Shown piece after piece: positions 13,700-25,160 of a DNA stretch of 64,000 nucleotides (positions are counted from its first letter, which is position 1; every line of letters begins with the position of its first letter). Source of the DNA: Motacilla alba alba (Eukaryota > Chordata > Aves > Passeriformes > Motacillidae); assembly GCF_015832195.1 (NCBI RefSeq), contig NC_052026.1, forward strand, positions 20,307,013 through 20,371,012. The letters are read 5' to 3'. The notes below the pieces were generated by a model that made no database searches, was not told where the DNA came from, and saw nothing but the letters and a program-made list of their open reading frames with translations. A program made the position numbers and the translations under genes.

Positions 13700-14428
13700 T
13701 TGGTTCTCGGCTGGAAGCAGGTGTGGGCATGGGGATCATCTCCCTCCTTGGTCACTGCTCAAGGCTTTGCACAGTGCAGTTATTGCCTATGGAGAAGGTG
13801 TGTCAGCGCTGTAGGACAGGGACCTTGGCATGAACAGGTATGGTTGAGTGGGTGTGGACATTTCCAGGTGCTGGGCTGTAACCTTCCATGTCCCAGGGAT
13901 CCCCTCCAGCGTCAAAGCAGCTCTAGGAAGGAGGCTCAGGCACTGTTGCACACCTGTGTCTCTGTGGTTGATGCTGTACCAGGCACACGTCCTGTTTGCC
14001 CTCATGTCCCAGTTGTTTATGGAGCACAGAGAGTGCCCAGAGCTGGCTGCAGCCGCTGGGTGCAGGTGTGGCATGGGAGACATCCTTCTGTTGTGTCCTG
14101 CAGTCGCACGCTTGCTCTGCACATGGAGTCTTGCTGTCCTTACTCAGCTTGGCCTTTCCTGCGTGTCCTGGTGGCTCCGGACACACGGCCCCTGGCATGG
14201 AGCATCCCTGTGTGGCGTCAGTGTGCTCGTGGCTCATGGGCAGGGGTAGAGTCATGGAGCACAGCTCCCCGTAACTCAGAGCTGGGAGCCTATGCTCCTG
14301 TCTTCTGTTCCACTGGGCCCCCTGAGTGCTCTCTGAGAGGAGACCTGAATAAATCACATTACAGTAGCCTGAAGAAGAGGTCACAAATCTTTTTGAAGAG
14401 GAAAAAAGCCACTTCTGGCCACTGCTGA
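13700..14428 (+). other. GC-rich stop-poor segment with a 242-codon open frame
   Basis: An ATG-initiated frame of 242 codons spans this segment, but 92-153-codon frames are open over the same DNA in other phases and on the other strand. Composition is rich in Trp, Cys, Ser and Pro with no recognisable domain. That points to low stop-codon density in GC-rich DNA rather than a gene. An AATAAA is at 14348-14353. An unrecognised dispersed repeat, such as a solitary LTR, is possible, but I found no convincing terminal TG/CA pair with a target-site duplication. Confidence 0.3.
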
Positions 14429-15532
14429 AACATGAACTTCCACATGTATCCTGTTAGAAAAAATGAATTCCATGTTGGGAAACTTATCGACATGTTTGGG
14501 CATAGCTCATAGACAGGGAGAGCTACTAACACTCCGGTGACACTTTCCAGATGTTCTCCCTTCAATAATTATCCATCTGCTCCAGGCTGGCTTGCTGCTC
14601 CCCGGACATCCCGGGCAGGCGGGATGACAGCCGCTGAAGGCCACTGACAGGTTTGGCAGAGGTGGAAATATTCTGGCAAGTTGAATAAATTCTGAGTGTT
14701 CTGGGTTATCCATCATGAATGTGGCTCAAAAGAAAGAGCACGGATGGAGTTCAGAACTCACCTCTTGTTCAGACACAGTGGGGACACCATCCCTCCACCC
14801 TCTGCTGGGGAAAGCAGACTCTCCTGCCCAGGTTGTGTTCTTCCAGTCCCCACTGATCACCACGTGGTGTGTGCACACCCTACCAGCTGTTAGAGGTGTT
14901 GATGTAGCAGATCATCAACTACCATGAGCATCATGGAGAGAAAAATTGCCATGACAGGTTGAAGTCTGTTCCCAAATTACTGGAAAGCATGAGAAGGTGA
15001 GAGGTGCTCCCCACCAGTTGTTTTCGCAGAGCAGGTTGGTCCCAGTGCGTGGGGGTTAATTCAAGACCTCCAGCCTGCACTTGCCAGACCCTTCTCCCTT
15101 CAGCACGCCAGGGGTCTGTCCCACTGCCAGCCCACCCAGCCAGCACATTCACAGGGCTCCAGCCACTGCAGCCTCTAGGGACAAGCAGAAAGGTAAATAA
15201 GTACTTTTCCCAGAAAGACAAAGTAGAAGGAAGAAGTGTTTCTACAATGATGGGCGAAATCTCTTCGTACAGATACTTTGGAGATGAAGTGCACAAAGTG
15301 GAGCTCGCACAGGTCTTTTGTTTTACAGAATGAGCAAAAGCTCTGCAAGCAGCTGTAGCAAAGCCACTGAAGGGCTTGCCTTGCCTGTGAACAGCGCTGA
15401 GGAAAAAGGGTTATCAATTCAAACCAAACAAGGTAATTGCTGATCTGGGTTGGCAGTTCTGGCCCTCTCCCCAATTTTTTGTCCCTTGGGGAGTAAAAGA
15501 ACTGAGAAGAACAGAACTTACTTAACTTACTT
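14429..15532. other. Intergenic DNA, nothing recognised
   Basis: No gene or repeat was recognised. Short frames near 14.9-15.3 kb on both strands overlap each other and are not protein-like. Confidence 0.45.
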
Positions 15533-15555
15533 AAAAAAAAAAAAAAAAAAAAAAA
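15533..15555. repeat. Poly(A) run, 23 nt
   Basis: An uninterrupted run of 23 A residues. It could be a retroposition tail or a simple mononucleotide repeat. No recognisable retrocopy lies directly upstream, so it is recorded only as a homopolymer. Confidence 0.95.
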
Positions 15556-16281
15556 GCAGATCACAATATTCAGATTAACTGAAAACCTCCAGATCAAGAA
15601 TATTCATCAAACATGAAATTTTTGGTGTGCAAAATTCTTTAGATTACAGTAATTGGGTTTTCTGTTTGTGACTTGAGACTTATGATGTCATTTCATCTTT
15701 ATCTGTGAAGGAACCTGGGTATAACATCATGTGAACATGACCAAGTGTGATGGAATGCCAAAAGCTAAAGAGAAACAGATGAGTTCTGGGCTGGATACCT
15801 GCTTTACCCTCATATCTAATAAGGAGAAAACTGGGATGTGGAAACAGGGTGAACAGTAAGAAGAGAAAAAAATTTGGCACGTCTTTTGCTGAAATTCAAT
15901 CCTCCCCCTCCCTAGAATGCCCAGAAACCATCTGCAAACTTTTCAATCATTTTTTAGGATACAGTGAATTTTATCATAATTTTGTCAACCAAAACCATAT
16001 GTGCTTTTTCTATTGACAACATAGAATAACAAAATCATATTTGTTCAGACCACAAGGCAGGTAATAAATAACTGTGGACACACTTCTACAACCTATTTTT
16101 TTTAAAGGTATTGAATATTACCTAAAAATTTAATTTGGGAGGTAAAGTAAACTTCTGAAGAGAAAACCATCTGAGAGAAAGCTTGTGGCTCAATAACTTT
16201 CACCTTCCTGTTAGACTGATTCTAGCTCAATGTCCTGAGGCCATAACAAAAGGAACTCTTCCCCTGCCTGCCCACAGCCTT
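15556..16281. other. Intergenic AT-rich DNA
   Basis: Unique AT-rich sequence with no open frame of note and no recognised repeat. Confidence 0.45.
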
Positions 16282-16472
16282 CCATGGTTATCCATGCACG
16301 TGGTTATCCTCCATGCCCGTGGTTATCCATGCACATGGTTATCCATGCCCGTGGTTATCCATGCACATGGTTATCCATGCCCGTGGTTATCCATGCACAC
16401 GGTTATCCATGCACGTGGTTGTCCATGCCCGTGGTTATCCATGCACACGGTTATCCCTGCACGTGCTTATCC
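16282..16472 (+). repeat. 16-bp minisatellite with alternating unit variants
   Basis: About eleven full 16-bp units of the type CCATGCCCGTGGTTAT plus partial units at both ends, with one 3-bp insertion after the first full unit. Two unit types, GCCCGT and GCACAT/GCACAC/GCACGT, largely alternate, giving a 32-bp higher-order period. Because 16 is not a multiple of 3, all three + frames stay open across it and encode the same 16-residue periodic peptide in shifted phase. The frames of 89-125 codons here are therefore repeat artefacts. Edge units are more diverged than central ones. Confidence 0.95.
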
Positions 16473-16713
16473 GTGTGCATGCAGCCTGCTGGTCCCAGTC
16501 CCAGTGTGTTCCCTTTGTGCTCTGGCACCATTTTGGTCGGCTGTATGTTCATTGCTCTGAGAAGTTTGGACCTGTGAGGTAAAACGATGAAATGTGAATT
16601 AAGGTAATTCAGGATGCTCTTCCTCCTAATACAGCAGCCATGAAATATCTCTCCTTACTGATATAAGACAAGTTAATCTTTCAGGTTTGACCAAATACTG
16701 CCAAAATCATGCA

Positions 16714-16927
16714 AAAATCCTTCCCTGTGAGGGTGGTGAGTTCCTGGCACAGATGCCCAGAGCAGCTGTGTCTGCCCTATCCCTGGAAGCATGCAAGGCC
16801 ACGTTGGTTGTGGCTTGGAGCAACCTGGGATAGTGGAAGGTGTCCCTGCCCATGGCAGGGGGTGGGATGAAATGGGCTTTAAGGTCCCTTGCCTCCTAAA
16901 CCATTCTGGGATTCTGTGATTCTATGA
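16714..16927 (+). mobile_element. CR1 LINE 3' fragment
   Basis: Matches the remembered avian CR1 3' end in order: a CCTGTGAGGGTGGTGAG-like start, a GCTGTG...CCCTGGAAG segment, CTTGGAGCAACCTGGGATAG, GTGTCCCTGCCCATGGCAG, and the AAGGTCCCTT...CCATTCTG tail. It ends in two short ATTCTGTGAT/TTCTATGA units typical of CR1 termini. It is severely 5' truncated (about 214 bp of a roughly 4-kb element) and carries no reverse-transcriptase coding sequence. Confidence 0.93.
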
Positions 16928-18042
16928 AAAATCTTTACTCTAGAGCATCAGAATAGTCCTGCCCCGGGTTGGCTTTGCTGACAAGCAACATTTGCTCATT
17001 CTCTGGGTCTAAAAAATGCCAAAAATAGGAATGCAAGGAACCACCTAAAGCACTTTAGAGAAGTCAGCCCTTTTTGTGGAGTGGGCTCGGCTTCTAATCA
17101 CCGAACTCCAGCAGGGAATATGACACAGATGTGTTAATACCAGTTAGCCACTGGAAGAAATTCCCTAAAAAGCTGGTGAACTCCTTGTCTCATAACTGTC
17201 TATAACTTGGACAGGGTGAGAAACTTGCCACCCAAACTTGCCTGATGGGTGCTTTAGCAATACTTTGAGCATAAAGAATGAGCATTATTACAGTGGGTTA
17301 CACTGACGTTTGGGTCAAATTAAAGAAAATATCAGTGAACTCATGTGTAGACAAACACATGGTTTGAATATGATTCCATATATTACATTAATAAACATGC
17401 AGTTGTCATGGTGTTAGCAGTGATAAACAGCCATAGGTTTTTATGGCAATGCCTCATTAGGATTCACTCGGCAACGTGGTTGGATCTCCACCGCTTGACT
17501 TTGCACTCTCCTCACTGTACCTGTTTTAGTGCAGCGCCTCCTCACTCCTCGCCCTTAACCACAGCATTGGGCTCTGCCGGGTTGTTTTCATTATTTCTCC
17601 ATAACAACGAGATAAACAAAAGACAGAAACCTTGGGCTGAAGTATTTACCCATAAAGCTCTGTTTATCTGTTGTAATAATACCCCAGTACTTCAGCTGTG
17701 CTGTGGCCTAGGGGTTCACCTCGAACCTTCCCAAGCTAAAGGACTCAGTGGAGGAGGGAGGAAAGGAGGAAAATCATACAATTTGTCAGCAATGATGATA
17801 AAATAATTAATAGACTTTGCAGGTCATTAAAGCCGTCCTTCTAAGTTCTTGATAATCATAACAAATAATCAGTTAAAGCCTACTGAGATTAGCAAGTGTT
17901 ATTATCCCTGTTTATGGATTAGGTGACTGAGGTGCAAAGAGATTAAATCCTCAGCCCTGTATCTTCCACCCAGGTCTGGGTCCTCCTGGGTCCTCCTATC
18001 CCAAAACCTTGGACACTGTAGACGTGCCAGCACACCACAAAT
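16928..18042. other. Intergenic DNA with a candidate conserved element
   Basis: Nothing recognised as a gene. The part at about 17270-17480 is unique, with homeobox-like cores (ATTACATTAATAA near 17382), and is the best enhancer-like segment here. The remainder to about 17960 is AT-rich and without features. Confidence 0.35.
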
Positions 18043-18102
18043 GGAGGACTGGATGGTCTTGAGGGACTGGATTGGTCTCTTCCAGCCTCGATGATTCAGT
18101 GA
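18043..18102 (+). mobile_element. Old CR1-like 3' fragment
   Basis: The sequence reads GGACTGGATGGTCTTGAGGG, then TTGGTCTCTTCCAGCC, then GATGATTCAGTGA, which resembles the 3' terminus of older CR1 subfamilies. A partial duplication of GGACTGGAT lies inside it. Only about 60 bp are recognisable and there is a single copy of the terminal repeat, so assignment is moderate. Confidence 0.5.
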
Positions 18103-19880
18103 CATCACAAGAGCAGGTCCTGGGCACTTCTGAGGATGACACATGGGAGACAGTTGTTGGGCAGCTGAGCTGTTTGGAGTCTGTTCCTTTATCCATTAGG
18201 TCCCTTCACTGAGCAGAAGGTGTGGATACCACCTTTCAGCAGGGACCTTTTGAGCTGTGGCTGTTGCCGGGAAGGTCAGAGCTGGGCTTGCCTCCCATCC
18301 TACCCCAGTGTCAGCCCAGGGACAGCGACTGGAAGAGGGTTGGCAGTGGTGATAGGGGATGGTGGGGAGTGTGTTTGAGAGGCTTGGAGTCCAAAAGTGG
18401 GGGTCCCCTCTGGCTGCAGGGTGACCGAGGTGGCCAAGTGTTGTGTGTGCTGAGGTGGTAAGAGACAAGTCACCTGTGTGCCCTTGGCCGTCTCCTGCAG
18501 TCACCAGTGGCAGATGCTGCACTTTGCTCGCAGCCATTGTTGTCTGCCTCTGCATCTCTGGGGCTGGGGCCGGGCCGGGGGTGCCACCACCCTGCTGAAG
18601 GGCTCAGCTGCGACCGGAGAGCTCTGCCAGGCCCCTCACCCCAAGGACCTTGTGCCAATGCATCCCCTGCCGTGAGCTGTGCATCCACCTGGAGACCCTC
18701 TCACCTCCTGGGCTCCCCCAAACCACGGGTGGGCCCAACGTTCAACTGCCTGCACAGCTGCTCCAGGGACTGAACCTGCTGATTGAACTTTTCACCACAC
18801 AAGGGCTTGTTCAATACGTGCTTTGGTAGCAAATCCGGGAGATTTAGGGGAGACGTGGCAACTGCTGGGCTTGGGAAAGATGCGTTGGAGATACCCACAG
18901 GGTTTAGATTCCAAATGCAGTAGATATGAGGGTTTGAGTGTTTTTTTCTCTTCCAACAGATGCTCTGTTTTCCATCCCTTTTGCTGTTTTCTAGCAGAAG
19001 TTCTGCCTCCTCCTGTATGTGGAAATGAAGGTCCGTGCTTGCCCTGTTCCTGAAAAACAGCCCATTTTTCTTAGAAATCCTCAGTTTTCAAGACAAAGCA
19101 CCTGTGCCCAGGTTTCCTTTCAGGCAAATGGCAAGGGAGAGCACATAGTCTGTTTTGCAGTGAAAATGAGACTATTTTTATCTCTGAAGAGCTCTCGTTA
19201 ACACCTAATTTCTAGGTAAAGAGCCACTTGTTTTTCCTCCCTTTCTGAACACTGAATGAGGGATATTTCATAACTCTGTTCTGTAACGTGATCAAACCTG
19301 CAGGATCCACAACTCCTTTCATAACTCACCGTGCCGATTGCTTTGTCTGGGTTATAAATTCAAGCTGTTGCCACCAGCCTCCTTTTTTCTCTTCAATATT
19401 TTAATATTACATCTAATATTTAACAAGCGTAGAAACGATGAAAATGCTATGGTATGTGTGACATGGGACTGTGAATTGGGTTGAGGCTGCTAAAAATCCT
19501 TGTTTTTTGCAGAGGTTGCTGTTGCTTTTGTGTTGGTTTGTTTTTAAACCAAACCAGACACCACTCCAAGAACACGAAAGGAAATCTAAGAGGCAAAATG
19601 CTTCACAGGTCTGGGTGCTAATAAACACAAGAACCCTGTACTCAGTACACTTTAAAGAAAAACAAGATTAGGGTTTCTTTCTCAGCTGCCTCAGTTTGGA
19701 GGCCAGAGTTTTAAAAAAAGCACCTTCTGCCTTCCAAAACCAGAAGGCAGCTCCATTGGGGCAGCTCCTCCGTGCGAGCAGGGTGAGGGCCAGGAAGGGA
19801 AGCTGAGTTGAAGAAAGTGCTACTTAAAGTAAATGCTAATGATTTAAAATGTTATTCCTTCTGTGCTTTTAGAGACAAGG
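18103..19880. other. Intergenic DNA, partly GC-rich
   Basis: Positions about 18200-18780 are GC-rich with frames open in several phases, and the rest is AT-balanced. No exon or repeat family was recognised. Confidence 0.45.
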
Positions 19881-19909
19881 GAAAAAAAAAGTAAAAAAAA
19901 AAAAAAAAG
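19881..19909. repeat. A-rich run
   Basis: Two adenine runs (9 and about 16 nt) separated by GT form an A-rich simple repeat. No retrocopy is recognisable beside it. Confidence 0.85.
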
Positions 19910-22021
19910 AGTAATAAAGGCTTCCAGCCTGTACCTCATCTCCAGTCACTCCTGTGAAATTCCCAAGAGAGCATCCAGGCTCCCCTCTCCCCCTCTTTAA
20001 AAATGGTGGACCTGGAACCACTTACAAGAGAGGCTTAATAAGAGGCAAATGTGTTTTATATTTTGTATCTTGTTAAGTGAAAAAAGATGGATTCTCACAA
20101 GTAGTCTCCTGGTGCAGATTTGAGTGGTCTGTGCATGCAAATGTTGTGATGCTTCGGCTGCCAGCATCCCGCTCCAGTCCCCCTTGGCCACTTAAAATCC
20201 CACCCCCAGAGCGAGCTGAGATGAAATTGCTTCATTTGTACAATGGATCTGCAGATCTGGGGAGCTTGTTTCTATCTGATTTGCTGATAATTTACTCCTC
20301 ATTTGATTTTTTTTCCTTTTCTTTTCCCCCCACCTTAGAAAGGAAACAGTGTCTCAGCTCACATCTCTTCCCTAAGGAGGGAGGAATTGTTTCACCGGGC
20401 TGAGAGGATGATTGAAAGCAACTGAAAAATATTAAAAAAGAACTACACAAAGATGAAACATTTTTTAGAGGACAAGAAAACCCCTTTACATCTGAAAACT
20501 GATAGTAAAATTTTAATTTAAGCTCCTAATTGCTGAAAAACCTGCTAGAAAAATCCACAGTGCCTTTGTGAAGGTGTGTGTTGAACAGTGAGACATGTTC
20601 CCCCTCAGATAATCATTTTTATGACCTTTTGGTGCAAGACAGTGCTGTGCTCACTGTCGGCTTTCACTAGTCAGTGGTGAGGAAACGCCTTCTATTTGTC
20701 TTTGATCCAGAGATCTGGATTGCTAAACCTGATGGCCACAATTAAAGACAGTCCTGCTGCAAACCTGACCTCTGCCTGCTCTCAACTTCATGTAAACTTT
20801 TCAATATGGATGTAATTTCGTATTAAATTACCCGTGCTTTATTGCTTTTTAGCACAGTGCTGTCCTGTTGCCTTTGAAAAATCTAAAGAGTAACAAAAAA
20901 GAAAACTTGCAGTGCTTCTCCTCAATTATGTAATTATAGACTTGTTTTCTTGCATTTAGGAGCCTTTTTGGATGCATTGTGTGTTGGAAAGCTGTGATAC
21001 TCGTGCTGGATTGATTTGCTGTGTCCTTGGAGCACATCCAGAATAAAACCTGGAGCTGCAGTTGAGGGTTTGCTGTCCTGAAGAGCTTGTGCTGACATGT
21101 GTCCTGTTTTCAGGGCAGCCACTGGGCTGTAAGGTTTCTCCTCCAAACCCTAAACTCAACATTAGCCCATCATTTCCAATCTGTGGTCACGTGGGCCAGT
21201 TTGAATGAGGACTAACACTCCTCAGCTTTAGGAGATAGTGGGAATCACATACAGTGATTGGAAGGAACTAGGAGGCATCAACTGAGCCCCTACCACTTCC
21301 GAAAGAAAAAAAGAATTTAGTGACCAGGAGTGTCTGGGCTCCTGTTAGGTCCTACCAGCTGCTCCTGTGTCAGTGCCAGTGCCCCCAGCGAGCACCTCGC
21401 TTGCCACACACCACTCGGGCACTGAAGTGAATAAATAACCAGATACCAAAACATGTCACCCAAGGCAGGGAAATGTGATTTATTAGAGACTTAAAATATA
21501 AAATTGTAAGGTTAAAAATCATTCAAAATTGATCTAACAGGTGCAGTAATAAAGGAAGAGTTAAAGGTGTTTGCAGCCTAATCTGGTTGTGGCTGTTGCC
21601 TTCTCTGGCGCTGCCTCACTTTGATCCTCTTCTCCTTTAAATGTAAATGCAGCATTACCCAACTATTTACTTATTTGTTGCTTTTCTGGGGCTAAAAAAT
21701 TGCATTCACTGGGAAAAAAACCACACTGCATGGAATTCTAGCGACTGATGCAAAAACAGGACTACAGAGCATTAGGCAACTGGTGAGAGTAGGTTTTACC
21801 TCTTGCCTGGCTTTTCTTGTGTATTTCTTAGTAAAGCTCTGACTCAATTCTGGTGCAAAGACACTTGTCCAAGTGTCCAGTCCCTGTGGATGCATGTGGT
21901 TCCCCTTCCCACAGCGAGTTCCCGGGCAGTGACTGTGGTGTGGGGTCAGGGCCAAGGCTGCTGTTGTCCCATGCTGAGCCCTGGGGACAAAGAACATAAA
22001 GCTGATTAATTGTCCCAAGAA
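19910..22021. other. Intergenic DNA, nothing recognised
   Basis: Unique sequence with T-rich patches (about 20300 and 20460) and no recognised gene. The 206-codon minus frame starting at 22312 overlaps a CR1 fragment and is not a gene. Confidence 0.45.
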
Positions 22022-22178
22022 GGGTGGCTGCCTCATGCCTGGAAGTGTCCCAGGCCAGGCTGGACGGGGCTTGGATAGGGCCTGAGACAGTGGAAGGTGT
22101 CCCTGCCCGTGGCACGGGGCGGAACAGGATGAGCTTTCAGATCCCTTGCAATCCAGACTGTTCTGGGATTCTCTGATT
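22022..22178 (+). mobile_element. CR1 LINE 3' fragment
   Basis: Recognised by the GAAGTGTCCCAGGCCAGGCT box, the GGGGCTTGGATAGGG box, AGTGGAAGGTGTCCCTGCCC, and a terminal TTCTGGGATTCTCTGATTAT. The copy is 5' truncated to about 157 bp. Its ATAGGGCCTGAGACAGTGG region is diverged from the younger copies in this window. Confidence 0.88.
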
Positions 22179-24939
22179 ATGCTGAGGAGATGTTTGAAAA
22201 AAGCTACACTCGTCCTTTTTTCACAGCTTAAAATGATGTAGAAAGGAAATGGAATTTTTGACCTAAATATCTGTCTTGATTGAAAATCTTGGACCTTTAA
22301 CATGAAAAACAACTAATTTTTGAAAGCAGATTTTTAAAAAAAGTTTTTCTTTTTGATTAAACCGAGTCCAACAATTCTTTGTGGAAATGGACTGGGGTGG
22401 GTTTATTTACCACACAAATATGGGAGAATGCGCTTTGTGACAAGCTTTAATCAAAAGGCAGTTAAGGGGATGTTTTCTCATGTGGATTCCATTTCCTGGG
22501 ATGCTGAGCCTAGGACCTGAGTTGTCTGGGTTTTCATCCAATGCATTTGCTCTGTAGTGAAGAGGGAAACACTGGGGCATTTTAAAAAGTAAAATCTACA
22601 ACCAGCTTGGCGGGTGCAGTGTCAGCCTTCCTGGGGAGCTGCGGGGCTGCAGAGATGAAGGAGGTGTTTTTCATCTTGATTCCCTATAATAGAAAGTGAA
22701 TTGTATGAGGTAGTTGGGTTTTTAAAATTGTTGTCAATAACAACTACAATTCTGGATTTTTGAAATACTACTTTACCATTACCAGAACCGTCCACTCCAT
22801 TTTTGCATCTGTCTGTGCTCCTCTGCTTGCCATGTTCAGTGTCAGGGAGTCCCCAGGTTTGATTTGCATTTGTGGAAAGAAATTCCCCTGATTGGTTTCA
22901 AATGCATCACCTTTTAATTTCATGGAGGATGCCCAGGTACTTGTGTTATGAGCTGGCCCAGAAGCCGCTGATCTACCCCCTGCAGGTTGTTCATTATCGT
23001 ATCACTGTTGTTATGTCTCTTCTTATTTATTGCCTAGTTAAGATTAGGAAAAAAATTTTTTTTCACTCTGTCCGTACAAGAGATTTTCCATATCCCTGAT
23101 CATCCCTGCAGTTTGCTGTGAATCATCTCTAATTGTGCAATATGATTTTGGAAGTAGGATGGTCACCGCTGTACATTGCAGCTGAAAATACTCCATTTCC
23201 ATGTGTTACATGTTTCATTCCTGTGTTACTCTCATCCTCCTGCACTGTTTCCTGTCTTTCCCCTGTGAACCTTGGGTTTGCTGCTTTGCAGTCCTGGAAG
23301 CTTCTTCTCGCCCAAGGACTCGGGCTGCTTCTCCTTTCTTCACTCTGTCTCCCGAAACAGTCGGGGTGCCCGCGCCTCCCGTGTGCGCAGCAGCAACGCG
23401 CCGGAAAGCAGCCAGCGCTCACCCACTGATGGGCTGGGCACCTCAGAGGGCAGGATTTAAGGCAATGCTCTTGCCCCATCTCGCTCCCAGTTTGCGCTGC
23501 CCCAGGGCTCCGTGGCCACCAGCATCAGGGATGGTGACAGGGGAAGTCTGCCGCCAGTGCCGATTTCTCTGGAGAGCTTCGCAGAGCCCTGGGTCCACCA
23601 CTGTGTTCCCTTGTTGTTACTGCCGCTCTTTTTTTGTGCCTTATGTGTGCAGATGGAAAAGGAAAGGGAAAGGAGAAGGGAAAGGCTGGGTTTCAAGATA
23701 ACATGGAGATAGGTGGAAGTTAATAAATTTCCACTATGTGTGGATGGGACGAGGCTGCAGGCTCAGGCCCTGCCTGTGGCCTGCCCGGTGCCCACCAGGT
23801 GGGGGACGCTCCTGTGGGGGCGGCTCTGCTGGTGACACTGGAAAAGGCTGCTGGGGACTGGGTGTTGGAGCTGTTTCCCTGGGTTGCCAAACAGGGCAAT
23901 TTTGTAATCATGCCAATTGCCTGATTTGTACTGAAATTCATTGATGTTTTGGGGTTTTGTGTTGTCACATTTGTCTGTCTTTTTTTTTTTAAATTAATCT
24001 TTCAAATCGTTTAAAACCCAGCATAAAAATTGCTAAGTTATGTAGTGAAAATTTTGTAACATGGAAGACAAATTTTCAGTTTTTATCAAGAGGCAAAATT
24101 TTGCTTCTTTGGTTCACATAATTTTTGGTTTGAGCTGAGCGGTTGAGGCTGAGATGTCTGTTTGATATTTAGGGAAAGATTTGATGCTTTAATAAGGGAA
24201 TCCTCTACCTCCCTCATCCATCATTCGTCATCCTCATCCATCCAAACCCCACAGTAAATTTGTTAGAGCCTTTTTCATATTCAGGGCTTGTATAAATAAT
24301 GGCTGTTGTGAATGGAAAAAGGAAATGGGAATTTTCTTGTTTGTGTTCTGTCTCTGGTCATAGCCAGGGAAATGTTTAGTGGTTTTTGCTTTTAGTGTTG
24401 CCCCTTATTGTGGTCACCACTTGCCCAGACCCCCGAGTTCATGAGCCTTGCTCTAATATCTATATAATATATGTATGAAACTGCCTGTGCTCGTTACTGC
24501 GCGCTTTTATCCTGCTCCATCGTGTCTTGCTCCTTCTCTCTGCTATCTTAGGGATTATGCAGCTTCTCTGCAATATTCTGAAATTAATCAAACCAAGGCA
24601 AACCTCATGCTATATTATCCATCACTGGAGGAGAATGATTTCCACAAGCCAGGCAGCTTTACATTGTTTTGTCCAGGGGCTGCAGCAGAATTCCATTAAC
24701 TGGAATACACTGGAAATCTGATTTCTCACAAAACGCATTTGTTAAATATTTGCAAGCAGCAAATTTTTAGATTTGATGCCAAGTGTAGCCCTAAGCCCTA
24801 AGTTTCTTTTTCTCTTAGTTTAATTAGGCAGGGGACAAACACACTGTCCACTCCTTTCTGGGTGTTTTCCCCCGTGGAGCAGCTGCCGGTGTGGATGCAG
24901 CCAGGCTGGAGCAGCTTTGCTCTGCACTGAGGGATGTAC
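22179..24939. other. Intergenic DNA with two candidate conserved elements
   Basis: No gene recognised. Segments at about 22860-23110 and 24280-24720 are unique and AT-balanced with octamer-like or homeobox-like cores, including GATTTGCAT at 22860-22868. They are possible regulatory elements. Positions about 23270-23900 are GC-rich with overlapping frames in several phases and no protein-like composition. Confidence 0.35.
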
Positions 24940-25160
24940 AAACTGAATGGCTGCTTACCCGGACTATTTTATATTTTGTCTCCTATATAATCGAGCTCTA
25001 CAGGTAATTTCTTTCACTAAATTAGTAACCATGCTGCAGATTGCAGACACTTAGTTTGATTGAAAGTAATAAAGGGAGATTATCCGCAGAGTTTGTTGAA
25101 TGACGGTTCTGACTTGACCCACTGCCCAGAGAGATAAGAATTAATCTTATAAACCTCTCC
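24940..25160. other. Candidate conserved noncoding element
   Basis: Unique sequence with no repeats. It contains AT-rich cores and isolated CpGs (ATCGAGC, TATCCGCAG, GACGG), with TTGATTGAAAG near 25056 and a GATAAGAATTAATCTTAT inverted-repeat-like stretch at about 25133-25150. Enhancer-like in texture, not verified. Confidence 0.35.

Noticed and set aside
13799..14364. Possible solitary LTR bounded by TG and CA with AATAAA near the end
   Set aside because: The flanks show no matching target-site duplication and no recognised LTR family motif.
15533..15555. Poly(A) run as the tail of a processed pseudogene
   Set aside because: The upstream few hundred bases show no coherent protein-like frame ending near the tail and no AATAAA at the expected distance.
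22706..22750. let-7-like seed TGAGGTAGT with a nearby CAACTAC
   Set aside because: Only nine 5' bases match and the possible stem is about 7 bp; the rest of the mature sequence and the hairpin arm do not fit a let-7 precursor.
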